Assembly (NCBI GenBank): GCA_965658725.1
Contig: CBFHUI010000005.1
Location: forward strand, 1 to 62,190
Direction: 5' to 3'
DNA from: UBA7985 sp965658725
GTDB taxonomy: Bacteria; Pseudomonadota; Alphaproteobacteria; UBA7985
DNA length: 62,190 nucleotides
The notes under the pieces: generated by a model
Seen by the model: only the letters and a program-made list of their open reading frames with translations
What the model was told of the DNA's origin: nothing
Database searches by the model: none
Shown here: positions 34,751 to 42,666 of the stretch, in pieces
Numbering within the stretch: the first letter of the stretch is position 1
Layout: each line of letters opens with the position of its first letter
Translations under genes and position numbers: made by a program

Positions 34751-35152
34751 TCAGACCGCGAACACCTCGCGCCGAATATAGCCCACCGAGCTGTTCGCGT
34801 AGTGGGTCAGCGGCACGCCCAATGCGTTGATCTTATCAATCACGTCTTGTGAAACAGTGCCGTAGATTTCGATCGTAAAGTCGTCGGCCAACTCAGCATG
34901 CTTTTCCACGTAAGCGACCACTGGCGGGTTATCGGCATGGAACAGAAAGTCTTCGCTCTGCCGATAGACTTCGGTCCACACCAGCTTGTGCGGGTCGCTG
35001 GGATCTTGGTCAAAAGTGTGTAGCAGCATACCCGGTTCTGACGCCTCAACGGCGGCGTCGACCTCGGCAGCAATGGCGAGATACGCGTCGAGTTGACCCG
35101 GTTTCACGGTCACCCGGGCCAGCAAGACGAAAGGGGTGGGTTCAGTCGACAT
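34751..35152 (-). CDS. Antibiotic biosynthesis monooxygenase (ABM)-domain protein
   Basis: The 133-residue protein has the ABM dimeric alpha/beta-barrel pattern in its first 95 residues (FVLLARVTVKPGQLDAYLAI, GMLLHTFDQDPSDPHKLVW, then FHADNPPVVAYVEKH), followed by a roughly 35-residue tail. The start at 35152 has AAGGAG in front of it and gives the family length; the frame extends to 35341 without support. Such proteins often act as quinol monooxygenases or remove reactive quinones. It is upstream of, and codirectional with, the hydroxylase operon. Confidence 0.82.
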   Translation of the reverse strand: MSTEPTPFVLLARVTVKPGQLDAYLAIAAEVDAAVEASEPGMLLHTFDQDPSDPHKLVWTEVYRQSEDFLFHADNPPVVAYVEKHAELADDFTIEIYGTVSQDVIDKINALGVPLTHYANSSVGYIRREVFAV

Positions 35153-35397
35153 GGTCGGCTCCTTTGCAAGTGGTGTCCGGGTACTACGAAGAAATCCAAA
35201 GCGTTTGGCAAATTGCGCTAAGAAAATCGGGTCAAAAATATGCCACCGTCTGACGTTTTCGGAGCCCTTGAGTGTGATCGACCTTGCTCTGAAGGGGCAC
35301 TCTACGGCAGGATATATCTCTGTTTGATTTGCGATTCTCAAAACAACCCGCTGCGCACACAGCCCTGCGGGCGATTCTGCCGAAAGTGAGGGCCTCC

Positions 35398-35889
35398 GTG
35401 AAACCGTTGCTGAAAGCCTTAGTCAGTCTTGTTTTCTGCGCTGCATTGGCCGCTCCAGCGGTCGGGCACGACACCACAGGATCGGGTCCCTCGACCACAA
35501 CGGAGCAGTGGCAACCCGAAGAGGCCTATACCTTCCGGGTTGATGGCAAAACCTACGCCGTCTGGAACACCCATCGCCGTAACTTCTTGGGCTATGAGCT
35601 TATTGAAGTCCGAGGCGCGGACGGTGCGGTTGTCGTGACATGGCGGACCCGGCGCGGCTGGTGCTTCACCCAAGAAGCCTACCTGACCAGCCACTGCATG
35701 AGCCATAGCCACTACGAGAGCTTCTTTGTGCGGCAGGTTCGCGCAGCCCTCGCACCCCCTGTTCCAAGCGTTCATCTGGTGTTTCCGGGAAGCGGTCCGA
35801 CGTCGGTACTCGACGACTACCCTTGCCTGGAAAAGCGACTCTCCACGAACACCCCGAGCAGCACGGAAATGACGCCACCCGAGTGCTGA
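35398..35889 (+). CDS. Secreted hypothetical protein with four cysteines in the mature part
   Basis: A GTG start at 35398 gives a compact signal peptide (KPLLKALVSLVFCAALAAPA) and a mature part of about 140 residues; an ATG at 35329 would add 23 residues. The mature part has Cys in RRGWCF, TSHCMSH, DYPCLE and at the very end, which may form two disulfides. No family is recognised. The CphA-like ATP-grasp gene follows 93 bp downstream on the same strand. A functional link between them is unproved. Confidence 0.6.
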   Translation: MKPLLKALVSLVFCAALAAPAVGHDTTGSGPSTTTEQWQPEEAYTFRVDGKTYAVWNTHRRNFLGYELIEVRGADGAVVVTWRTRRGWCFTQEAYLTSHCMSHSHYESFFVRQVRAALAPPVPSVHLVFPGSGPTSVLDDYPCLEKRLSTNTPSSTEMTPPEC

Positions 35890-35982
35890 GCCAGTTTGGC
35901 ACAGGCCGGGCCTCGATGCTGCCTTGCCTGTGCTTTCCCTGTTGACACCGGACTGTCCAGTTCATTTTGTTCAAGAGCATGT

Positions 35983-37404
35983 ATGTCGCTGTCTAACCCC
36001 TTCCAACAGACGTTCCCAACTTTCAGCGAGGCGAGGATTAAAGGCTTTCTGGGCCCGTCGATCAGCTTCCGCGTGCAGGGAGAAGAGGGAACCCAGCCGA
36101 ACCCCGCAGCGCTGACCTTCCTCACAGAAAGATTCTCAGACCCGCCGGTCCCCGAATTCGACGTTGAACAAACTGTGCCGCTGCAGGGCCGCGCTCGGTT
36201 CCTTCTCGATGCCGTATTCTCGTTTCTTGTGGAGTGCGACTGGCCGGTATTTCAACGCGGCGTGTTTGAGCCCGACGGAGACAGCGACCTGATTGGTACG
36301 TTTCATTTGCCCACGCGCCTAGAAAGGGCACTCTTGCCCGGCCGATTCTTCAATCTGCTTCTTGACGAGTTGCACTCGCCTGCGGCGCACGCTTGGTCGC
36401 AGGCAGAGTTTGATCAACGCGCCAAGCCGCTCTTGGTCACCATCAATCGTGCCGGGTTGCATGGCGCAAACCGGCGACTTGTGCTCTTGGGCGCGCATCG
36501 CCGCGGGGTTGCGGTCACCGAGCTTAACGATGACATCGTGCAGTTCGGTGAAGGCCCCGACGCGCGCTTTGTGCGCGGTTCGGTCAGCGACGCAACCGGT
36601 CTGCTTGGGATGGAGCTTCAGACCAGCAAAGTCATGACCACAGACATTTTCAAGAACGTTGGCATCCCGACCGTCACGCAGCACAAGGTTTCAAGTCTAA
36701 AACAGGCGCTCGAGGCTGCCCGCGCGATTGGTTACCCCGTCGTGCTCAAGCCTTACAACGAGGCTATGGCGCGCGGCGTCGTTTGTGATATCTGCACCGA
36801 AGAATTCTTGATCGAAACGATCAATAACTGGGAATACTCGATCAATGACGCTGTCATCGAAGGTTACATCCCCGGCGACAACGCTCGCATCACCATCAGT
36901 AAGGGGCAGGTGATTGAAGTCCGTTATATCCTGCTCGCTACCGTCATTGGCGACGGACAGCGCAGGGTCGCCGAACTGCTGGACGAATTTCTCGAGAACA
37001 ACAACGATCTGCGTCCGCTCCCCGAACCCATTACTGTGCCGGACTTCATTGAGCGTAATTCGACCATCAGAGCGCTTGCGAATCAGGGTTTGACCCTGGA
37101 CTCGATCTTGGAAGAGGGCCGTACCTGCCGCCTCGCGACGAGGCCAGCCAGCCGTCGCGGCTCGATCGTTCATCATCTCGACCCCTCTGAACTCGCACCT
37201 TCCGTGCATGAAACAGCCCTACGGGCTGCGGAGATCATGGGGGTGGATGCCGCCGGTGTAGACGTCCTCGATTTCCGCCCTGACCGCTTTGGCTACATGA
37301 ACGAAATCAACGCCGGACCCGGCATGGACCGCTTTGAAAGCGTCCTAAGCCGTTACGTTGATGACATCGTCGGCAAGGCAACGGCATCGGATGCGCTGGG
37401 ATGA
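35983..37404 (+). CDS. ATP-grasp enzyme resembling the front half of cyanophycin synthetase
   Basis: The 473-residue product has a carboxylate-amine ligase ATP-grasp domain at about residues 215-460. A preceding segment, VQFGEGPDARFVRGSVSDAT (186-205), matches the region before the ATP-grasp in cyanophycin synthetase (CphA). YPVVLKPYNEAMARGVV holds the nucleotide-binding Lys, and MNEINAGPGMD holds the metal-binding Glu and Asn. The Mur-ligase half of CphA (about 400 residues) is absent, and no separate gene for it is adjacent. A weak AAGAG precedes ATG 35983; the frame is open 29 codons further upstream. It probably joins an amino acid to a carboxylate or peptide. Confidence 0.75.
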   Translation: MSLSNPFQQTFPTFSEARIKGFLGPSISFRVQGEEGTQPNPAALTFLTERFSDPPVPEFDVEQTVPLQGRARFLLDAVFSFLVECDWPVFQRGVFEPDGDSDLIGTFHLPTRLERALLPGRFFNLLLDELHSPAAHAWSQAEFDQRAKPLLVTINRAGLHGANRRLVLLGAHRRGVAVTELNDDIVQFGEGPDARFVRGSVSDATGLLGMELQTSKVMTTDIFKNVGIPTVTQHKVSSLKQALEAARAIGYPVVLKPYNEAMARGVVCDICTEEFLIETINNWEYSINDAVIEGYIPGDNARITISKGQVIEVRYILLATVIGDGQRRVAELLDEFLENNNDLRPLPEPITVPDFIERNSTIRALANQGLTLDSILEEGRTCRLATRPASRRGSIVHHLDPSELAPSVHETALRAAEIMGVDAAGVDVLDFRPDRFGYMNEINAGPGMDRFESVLSRYVDDIVGKATASDALG

Positions 37405-37486
37405 CCGGCCAGCGGCCTTTCAAACCAATCAAACAGTCTCTAAACCGTCATTAACGCCGGACGGATTGGCATGACAGGAATAAAAA

Positions 37487-37702
37487 ATGGCGGAAGACGT
37501 GATGACTCAGGCAACAGTAGAACTGGAAATGCGGTTGGAGCATCAGGAGGCTGTTCTGAATGACTTAAACGATGTCGTTGCAGCGCAGCAGGGCCAGATT
37601 GATCGGTTGTTGGCGGAGGTGCGTTGGTTGCGGGATCGGCAGGAGCAGGGGGGCATTACCATTCGGACTTCTGCCGAAGAAACGCCGCCGCCGCATTACT
37701 AG
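37487..37702 (+). CDS. slyX: SlyX family protein
   Basis: The 71-residue coiled-coil protein has the typical LEMRLEHQEAVLNDLNDVVA heptad pattern and the conserved C-terminal PPPHY. The function is unknown across the family. ACAGGA precedes the ATG at 37487; a second ATG at 37502 is also possible. It stands alone, 82 bp after the ATP-grasp gene. Confidence 0.93.
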   Translation: MAEDVMTQATVELEMRLEHQEAVLNDLNDVVAAQQGQIDRLLAEVRWLRDRQEQGGITIRTSAEETPPPHY

Positions 37703-37749
37703 GTTGCCGACTACCCGGTCATTAAGACCGCCATCTCCAATTAATTGCC

Positions 37750-37769
37750 GGCCAAGATTTTTCTTGGCC
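37750..37769. terminator. Hairpin downstream of slyX
   Basis: GGCCAAGA (37750-37757) pairs with TCTTGGCC (37762-37769) around TTTT. There is no T-run after the stem, so it is a weak terminator or an mRNA 3' end structure. Confidence 0.5.
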
Positions 37770-37771
37770 AT

Positions 37772-37918
37772 TCAGCGCTCCACGGTGCGCAGCCAACGTT
37801 CAGCATAGGCTTTAAACGCGGCGCGTGTCTCAAACACTGCGGGGCCAGAATGATACAGCACTGAAGAACTCAAAGACTTACCCGATGGTGCCCATTGGGC
37901 GGAGTTCTGTGCACGCAT
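37772..37918 (-). CDS. Possible short ORF, 48 aa
   Basis: A minus-strand frame from ATG 37918 ends in a protein-like segment, ETRAAFKAYAERWLRTVER. It stays open upstream to a stop at about 37960. It has no recognised family and no good ribosome-binding site, and may be the remnant of a longer gene. The rest of the 37703-38326 gap shows no other convincing gene; a TTG-initiated 84-residue frame at 37878-38132 is doubtful. Confidence 0.25.
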   Translation of the reverse strand: MRAQNSAQWAPSGKSLSSSVLYHSGPAVFETRAAFKAYAERWLRTVER

Positions 37919-37959
37919 GGACGTGCCCGTTGGAGCGCAACTGATAGCGACCTTGGATC

Positions 37960-38326
37960 ACTATCAGAGAAGCGTATCCTCTCGCGGCTAAATCGTCCCT
38001 TAGCGCCTCGCATCTCCGCGCGCCCACTTGAACAAGAAGAGCATCACAGCGAGTAACCGACCCTGGCGCAAAGGCGCCTGTTTCACCTTGCTTGAGGTTG
38101 CCGGTGAATGCGCCTGTGGTGACGCCATACAATCGAAGTTTCAGCAGCGCGTTTAACGCTCGTTTGCCTGGTCAGCCTGCCAATTTCGTGCGTTTCCTTT
38201 TGCTTGTCTTGTCGCGAGCAACGACAAAGGGCAGGTATAGGCTCAGTCTATGAAAACCCGCCAAATATCAATTTTACAAAGAGTCTGGTTTGGCAGCAGA
38301 TTGAAGTCTGAAGCGAAGGAGCGGTT
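37960..38326. other. Intergenic region before the metallo-hydrolase / dioxygenase operon
   Basis: About 370 bp without a supported gene. The right half (38220-38300) is more AT-rich and probably carries the promoter of the operon starting at 38327. No clear operator palindrome was found. Confidence 0.45.
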
Positions 38327-39256
38327 GTGTCACAGGATCATCATTCACTGCGGATCACCTTGCTTGGGACAGGGATACCAAACCCGGACATTAATGCCTT
38401 TGGTACCTCAACCCTGATCGAAGCCGGCGAGGAGTGCGTGCTTCTCGATTGCGGTCGTGGGGCGGTTGTCCGTCTGGCGCAGGCTGGTTATCCGCTGGGG
38501 GTCACAGACACGGTTATCCTTTCGCATTACCACTCGGATCACTATGCCGGTCTGCTTGATCTTGTGATGACGGGCACGATTCAGCAGCCCTTTTCCAACC
38601 GTGGTGGACCTTTGCACGTCTATGGACCGCCCGGAGTGAAAGATATCGCGGAGGGTGCGTGGCAAGTGACGCGACCTGACCGCGACATTCGGGTCGCTGA
38701 CAGTGAAATCGACCCTGAGCACATGCGGATCATCCCGCATGAATACGGTAGCGAGGGGGTGGTATTCGAGCGCAATGGACTTCGGATCATCGCGATAGAG
38801 GTGGATCATGGCGAGTTCATCCGGCCCGCCTACGCTTTTCGCGTCGAGTATGGCGACCACGTCTTCGTCCATAGCCATGACACGCGGTACAATGAAAACC
38901 TGATCGCCCAAGCGCAGGGTGCTGACGTTTTCGTCCACGAGGTTGCGGCGGCGCGTCAGTCCACGCTCGATGCCTACCCGCGGATCCAGATCGCCATCGA
39001 TCACCATGCGAGCCCGCAGGACGTGGGTCGGGTGTTTGCCCAGACCCGTCCCCGCATGGCCTTGCTGACCCACTTGGTCATGTTGCCCCCCGATCCCTAC
39101 ACCGTCGAAGAAGTCATGGCTGAATTGGCGGAGGAGTACGATGGGCCTGTCATGGTGGCTGAAGATCTGATGACCATCGTGATTGGCAAGAACATTTCTA
39201 TGATCCCATTCCATCACGGGGTCAGCGGTGCACGGCACAAGCCGCTGCGGGCCTGA
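38327..39256 (+). CDS. MBL-fold metallo-hydrolase, RNase Z/arylsulfatase-like
   Basis: The 309-residue protein has the zinc motif HYHSDH in LSHYHSDHYAGLLDL, a third ligand in VHSHDT and a later His in LLTHLVMLP. The family includes tRNase Z, arylsulfatases and lactone hydrolases. The GTG start follows AAGGAGCGG. It is the first gene of an operon with the intradiol dioxygenase and a DRE-TIM enzyme, so hydrolysis of a ring-cleavage lactone or ester, rather than RNA processing, is likely by context. Confidence 0.88.
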   Translation: MSQDHHSLRITLLGTGIPNPDINAFGTSTLIEAGEECVLLDCGRGAVVRLAQAGYPLGVTDTVILSHYHSDHYAGLLDLVMTGTIQQPFSNRGGPLHVYGPPGVKDIAEGAWQVTRPDRDIRVADSEIDPEHMRIIPHEYGSEGVVFERNGLRIIAIEVDHGEFIRPAYAFRVEYGDHVFVHSHDTRYNENLIAQAQGADVFVHEVAAARQSTLDAYPRIQIAIDHHASPQDVGRVFAQTRPRMALLTHLVMLPPDPYTVEEVMAELAEEYDGPVMVAEDLMTIVIGKNISMIPFHHGVSGARHKPLRA

Positions 39257-39304
39257 CGGCTGTCAGACAAACCCCTTCTCATGTCCTACAAAGGCTAGCT
39301 TCCC

Positions 39305-40177
39305 ATGCGGACCGTCAACAGCGACACCCTCACAGACGTTTTCGAAAGCTATTTTGGAGCAGAGACCGACCCACGCGTGCGGGAAGTGCTGATCGCACTG
39401 GCGCGTCACGTTCATGACTTTGCCCGCGATGTCAAACTCACACACGCGGAATGGCAGAAGGGGATCGAGTTTCTGGAGTGGGCCGGTCGTATCACCACGC
39501 CGGAACGCAATGAGTTCGTCTTGCTCTCCGACGTTATGGGGCTGTCATCGCTGGTTGATATGATCAACACCAACCCTGAAGCCACCAGCTCGTCGGTGCT
39601 TGGCCCCTTTCATATTTCGAACCCGCCTGAATTGGCGCCCGGTGGCGACTTGCGGGGGGATTTCGAAGGCCAGTTGGTTTTGGTTCAGGGACAGGTGCGG
39701 GACACAGCGGGGCAGCCGATCGAGGGCGCGGCGCTCGACATCTGGCAAACGGCTCCCAACGGGCTCTACTCCAGTCAGGATCCGGCCCAGGACTTGTACT
39801 CGTTTCATGGCCTGCTCCGAAGCGACGCCGACGGGCGGTACGCCTTCACGACGGTGCGCCCGGTCAGCTACACGGTCCCAACGGATGGGCCCGTGGGTGA
39901 TATTCTTCGGGCCGCAGGTCGTCATCCGTGGCGGCCTTCACACTTGCATTTCATCGTGAAGGCAGAGGGTTTCCAGTCGTTGGTGACCGAGGTCTTTCCG
40001 ACCGATGATCCCTACCTCGACGAAGACACAGTTTTTGGCGTACGCGAGGATTTGGTCATGGTCTACGAGGAGCGTCCCGCTTCAGACTTCCCCGAGGGAA
40101 TGGCCTTGAGCGGGCAAGTTTCTGAGCCTTTTGCCCAAGTGGATTTCGATTTCGTACTCGCCGCAGACGCGCGCTGA
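39305..40177 (+). CDS. Intradiol ring-cleavage dioxygenase, hydroxyquinol 1,2-dioxygenase-like
   Basis: The 290-residue non-haem Fe(III) enzyme has an N-terminal dimerisation domain (LTHAEWQKGIEFLEWAGR, NEFVLLSDVMGLSSLVD) and a catalytic beta domain. The four iron ligands are Tyr155 (GLYSSQD), Tyr189 (VSYTVPTDG), His213 and His215 (WRPSHLHFIV). The DGPVG and GRHPWRPSHLHF segments favour hydroxyquinol over catechol dioxygenases, giving maleylacetate; no maleylacetate reductase gene is seen in the window. It lies 48 bp after the metallo-hydrolase and 42 bp before the DRE-TIM gene. Confidence 0.92.
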   Translation: MRTVNSDTLTDVFESYFGAETDPRVREVLIALARHVHDFARDVKLTHAEWQKGIEFLEWAGRITTPERNEFVLLSDVMGLSSLVDMINTNPEATSSSVLGPFHISNPPELAPGGDLRGDFEGQLVLVQGQVRDTAGQPIEGAALDIWQTAPNGLYSSQDPAQDLYSFHGLLRSDADGRYAFTTVRPVSYTVPTDGPVGDILRAAGRHPWRPSHLHFIVKAEGFQSLVTEVFPTDDPYLDEDTVFGVREDLVMVYEERPASDFPEGMALSGQVSEPFAQVDFDFVLAADAR

Positions 40178-40219
40178 TCGCGGCCCTTACAGACCTAAAG
40201 CGCATCAGGAGACAGGATT

Positions 40220-41428
40220 ATGGCAAAGAGTCATTTCAAAGAAGACCAGTGGTGGGTCAGCCCCTACAACTACATCCCCGAAGTCCGGGATCAATTGAAC
40301 CTGCCACCTCGCGTCCAGATCCACGATGCCACGCTGCGAGACGGAGAGCAGACGCCGGGTGTTGTGTTCAGCATCGACGACAAGGTGGCAATCGCGTCCA
40401 AACTGGCTGAGGTCGGTATTGAGCGGATTGAAGCAGGCATGCCGGCCGTCTCCCCGCAGGATGCGGACGCGATCAAAGCCATTTCTGGGTTGGGCTTGCC
40501 GTCGAAAATCTTCACCTTTGCCCGTGCGATGCGGCAGGACATCGACATGGCGCTGGAATGCGGCGCGGATGGCGTCGTCATTGAAGTTCCGATTGGCTAC
40601 CCGAAAATCTCCACGCAGTTTGGCTGGACGTGGGAAGACGTCTTCAAGAAGAGCCGAGACGTCATCAACTATGCCCGCGAAAACGGGCTCTATGCGCTGT
40701 TCTTTCCCTACGATACGACCCGCGCTCGGGCCGAGGATCTGGAAAACCTGTGCAAGGCGGTGATGAACGAATCTCCGCCGGATGCCATTGGCATTGTCGA
40801 TACTATGGGGTGCGCCACACCTGAAGCGATCCGCTACATGGTCCGCTGGGTGAAAGAGATGACCGGCTTGCCGATCGAAATTCACACCCACAACGACTTC
40901 GGCATGGGCGTTGCCACGGAACTTGCAGCGGTGACGGCTGGGGCTGAAGTGGTGCACAGCTGTGCCAATGGTCTGGGCGAGCGCACAGGTAACGCGGCAA
41001 TGGAAGAACTCATGCTGGGTTTGGACCTGCTCTATGGGTACGACACCGGCTATAAGCTTGACCGCTTGCCGGAGTTGGCTGAGCTGGTGTCCAACATCTC
41101 AAACATTCCGATTGCCCGGAATAAGCCCGTTCTCGGGCATGGCAATTTCATTCGGGAAAGCGGGATCGGCATTCAATATGTCATGCATGATCCCTTGGTC
41201 ATGTTTGGAACGCATCCGGGCCTGACGGGGCGGTCGGGGCAGGTTGTCCTTGGGAAAAAGAGCGGTAAGGCTTCGATCCTGTACAAACTTGAAGAACTGG
41301 GCATTGCCGGGGTCGGTGACGATCAGGTGGGTGAAATCCTTGGTGCGGTCAAAGAAAAGGGCATCGCGAAAAAGGACATTCTAACGGACGAAGAATTCCT
41401 CGCTATTGTTCGCTCCATCGCGGCTTAA
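40220..41428 (+). CDS. DRE-TIM metallolyase (isopropylmalate/homocitrate-synthase-like or HMG-CoA-lyase-like)
   Basis: The 402-residue TIM-barrel protein has the catalytic DATLRDGEQTPG (Arg40, Asp41), the metal ligands HTHNDFG and the closing GLGERTGNAAMEEL. Family members condense acetyl-CoA with 2-keto acids or run the retro-aldol reaction. The usual C-terminal regulatory domain of LeuA is absent. Its location behind a ring-cleavage dioxygenase is not that of an amino-acid gene, so a role in processing the cleavage product is suspected. CAGGAGACAGG precedes the ATG. Its stop overlaps the convergent LysR stop. Confidence 0.88.
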   Translation: MAKSHFKEDQWWVSPYNYIPEVRDQLNLPPRVQIHDATLRDGEQTPGVVFSIDDKVAIASKLAEVGIERIEAGMPAVSPQDADAIKAISGLGLPSKIFTFARAMRQDIDMALECGADGVVIEVPIGYPKISTQFGWTWEDVFKKSRDVINYARENGLYALFFPYDTTRARAEDLENLCKAVMNESPPDAIGIVDTMGCATPEAIRYMVRWVKEMTGLPIEIHTHNDFGMGVATELAAVTAGAEVVHSCANGLGERTGNAAMEELMLGLDLLYGYDTGYKLDRLPELAELVSNISNIPIARNKPVLGHGNFIRESGIGIQYVMHDPLVMFGTHPGLTGRSGQVVLGKKSGKASILYKLEELGIAGVGDDQVGEILGAVKEKGIAKKDILTDEEFLAIVRSIAA

Positions 41429-42333
41429 TTCAGTCCGATCGCTTTCAGGAACGCCGTGAGCCGGTTGTGAAAATCGATGACTTCCAACCGGTCCCGGCCT
41501 GCGCTGGTGGTCCAGAAGCCGACGTTTCGTGTGTCTAAAGAGACATCAAGGTCAACAGGTGCGATTTTGAAACGGTCGCTATAGGTGCCAAGCATGCGGA
41601 AGGGCAGGAGCGTGCAGGTGCGCGCTTTTTCGAGCATGCGAAAGGTCATGGTAACGTCGCCGGAGTTCTCCACCTGCGGTGTGATGCCCGGCAGTCCCAA
41701 GCGGTCTAACAGTTCCCGAGTGACGTCAAACAGACCGGAAATCTCTCCCACGGCGACCCACTGGTGATCGGCCAAGGCTTGGGGCGAAACCCGCTGATTG
41801 GCCAAGGGGTCATCGGCGCCCACAAAGACGGAGAGGCTGTCCTGAAACAGCAGTGATCGGACAAGCCCGTCATCTCCACGATTGAGGTCATAAGGAATGA
41901 TCGCCACGTCGAGCATGTCGGTGTTCAGCCGCGTTGCCAGACGGGACGCGATCTCGCAATGGATCTTCAGGCTGTAGGTCGGGGGGCTTTCGATCATTTC
42001 GGCAAAGAAATCGCCCATGACTGTTGCTGCCAGCATGGGCCCCACACCCACACGAAGCTCGCCCGCCATTCCATGCTTCCATTCGGTGATCGCGGTTTCA
42101 GCTTGTTCGGTGTTGCGCAGGATGCTGCGGCCTTCCTCGGCAAGGCGGCGGCCGATTTCGGTAGGAGAGACACCATAGCGGCCCCGCCGCAGTACAGCTC
42201 CGCCCACGCGGTCCTCAATGATCTTGATTGACCGGGAAAGGGTCGGCTGGGTGACGTTCAGTTTGCGCGCGGCCTTCGTCACGGAACCTAACTCTACGAT
42301 GACGGCCAACTGGGTTAGAAATTTCGGGTCCAT
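41425..42333 (-). CDS. LysR-family transcriptional regulator
   Basis: The start at 42333 gives the usual length of 302 residues, with the helix-turn-helix at about 3-62 (SVTKAARKLNVTQPTLSRSI). The frame stays open a further 43 residues to 42462; that extension is unlike the family. The C-terminal effector domain has the typical GELRVGVGPMLAAT opening. It is divergent from the LigM-like gene across 333 bp and convergent with the dioxygenase operon, and probably controls one or both. Confidence 0.9.
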   Translation of the reverse strand: MDPKFLTQLAVIVELGSVTKAARKLNVTQPTLSRSIKIIEDRVGGAVLRRGRYGVSPTEIGRRLAEEGRSILRNTEQAETAITEWKHGMAGELRVGVGPMLAATVMGDFFAEMIESPPTYSLKIHCEIASRLATRLNTDMLDVAIIPYDLNRGDDGLVRSLLFQDSLSVFVGADDPLANQRVSPQALADHQWVAVGEISGLFDVTRELLDRLGLPGITPQVENSGDVTMTFRMLEKARTCTLLPFRMLGTYSDRFKIAPVDLDVSLDTRNVGFWTTSAGRDRLEVIDFHNRLTAFLKAIGLN

Positions 42334-42469
42334 GACCACAAAGCCTCGTGTGTTTCCGAAAGCCAGAGACCTGTCAGGCCGCCGGTTACCCAACTTAAGG
42401 CTCGCCTGTACAGCGCGCACGCCGTCCTCGGGATCTCTGCCTTTCAGCTTCTTTAGCATCATTCCAAGA

Positions 42470-42486
42470 TATAGAGAACGTCTATA
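42470..42486. promoter_or_regulatory. LysR-type binding-site candidate between the LysR and LigM-like genes
   Basis: TATAGA and TCTATA form a perfect inverted repeat separated by GAACG, fitting the T-N11-A pattern of LysR boxes. It lies about 180 bp before the LigM-like start and 137 bp from the LysR start in the only sizeable gap of this region (42334-42666), where no gene is seen. Confidence 0.55.
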
Positions 42487-42666
42487 ACGGAGTGCTAAAT
42501 TCGGATTTTACAACATGACTGTTCGGGGTCACGATTTACTCTAATGGGATTGAGGTAACGGGCTGGGAGTTCCTGTCAAAGGGTCCGGTCGTCAACGGAC
42601 TGCTGAGAAATCCAGCGCGTTTCCTGAACAAAGTCCCAGCAAAATCGAAGCAAATCAGAGTTCTTT

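Noticed and set aside
37878..38132. 84-residue minus-strand frame with a TTG start after slyX
   Set aside because: No ribosome-binding site, no recognised family, and low coding character; it may be chance.
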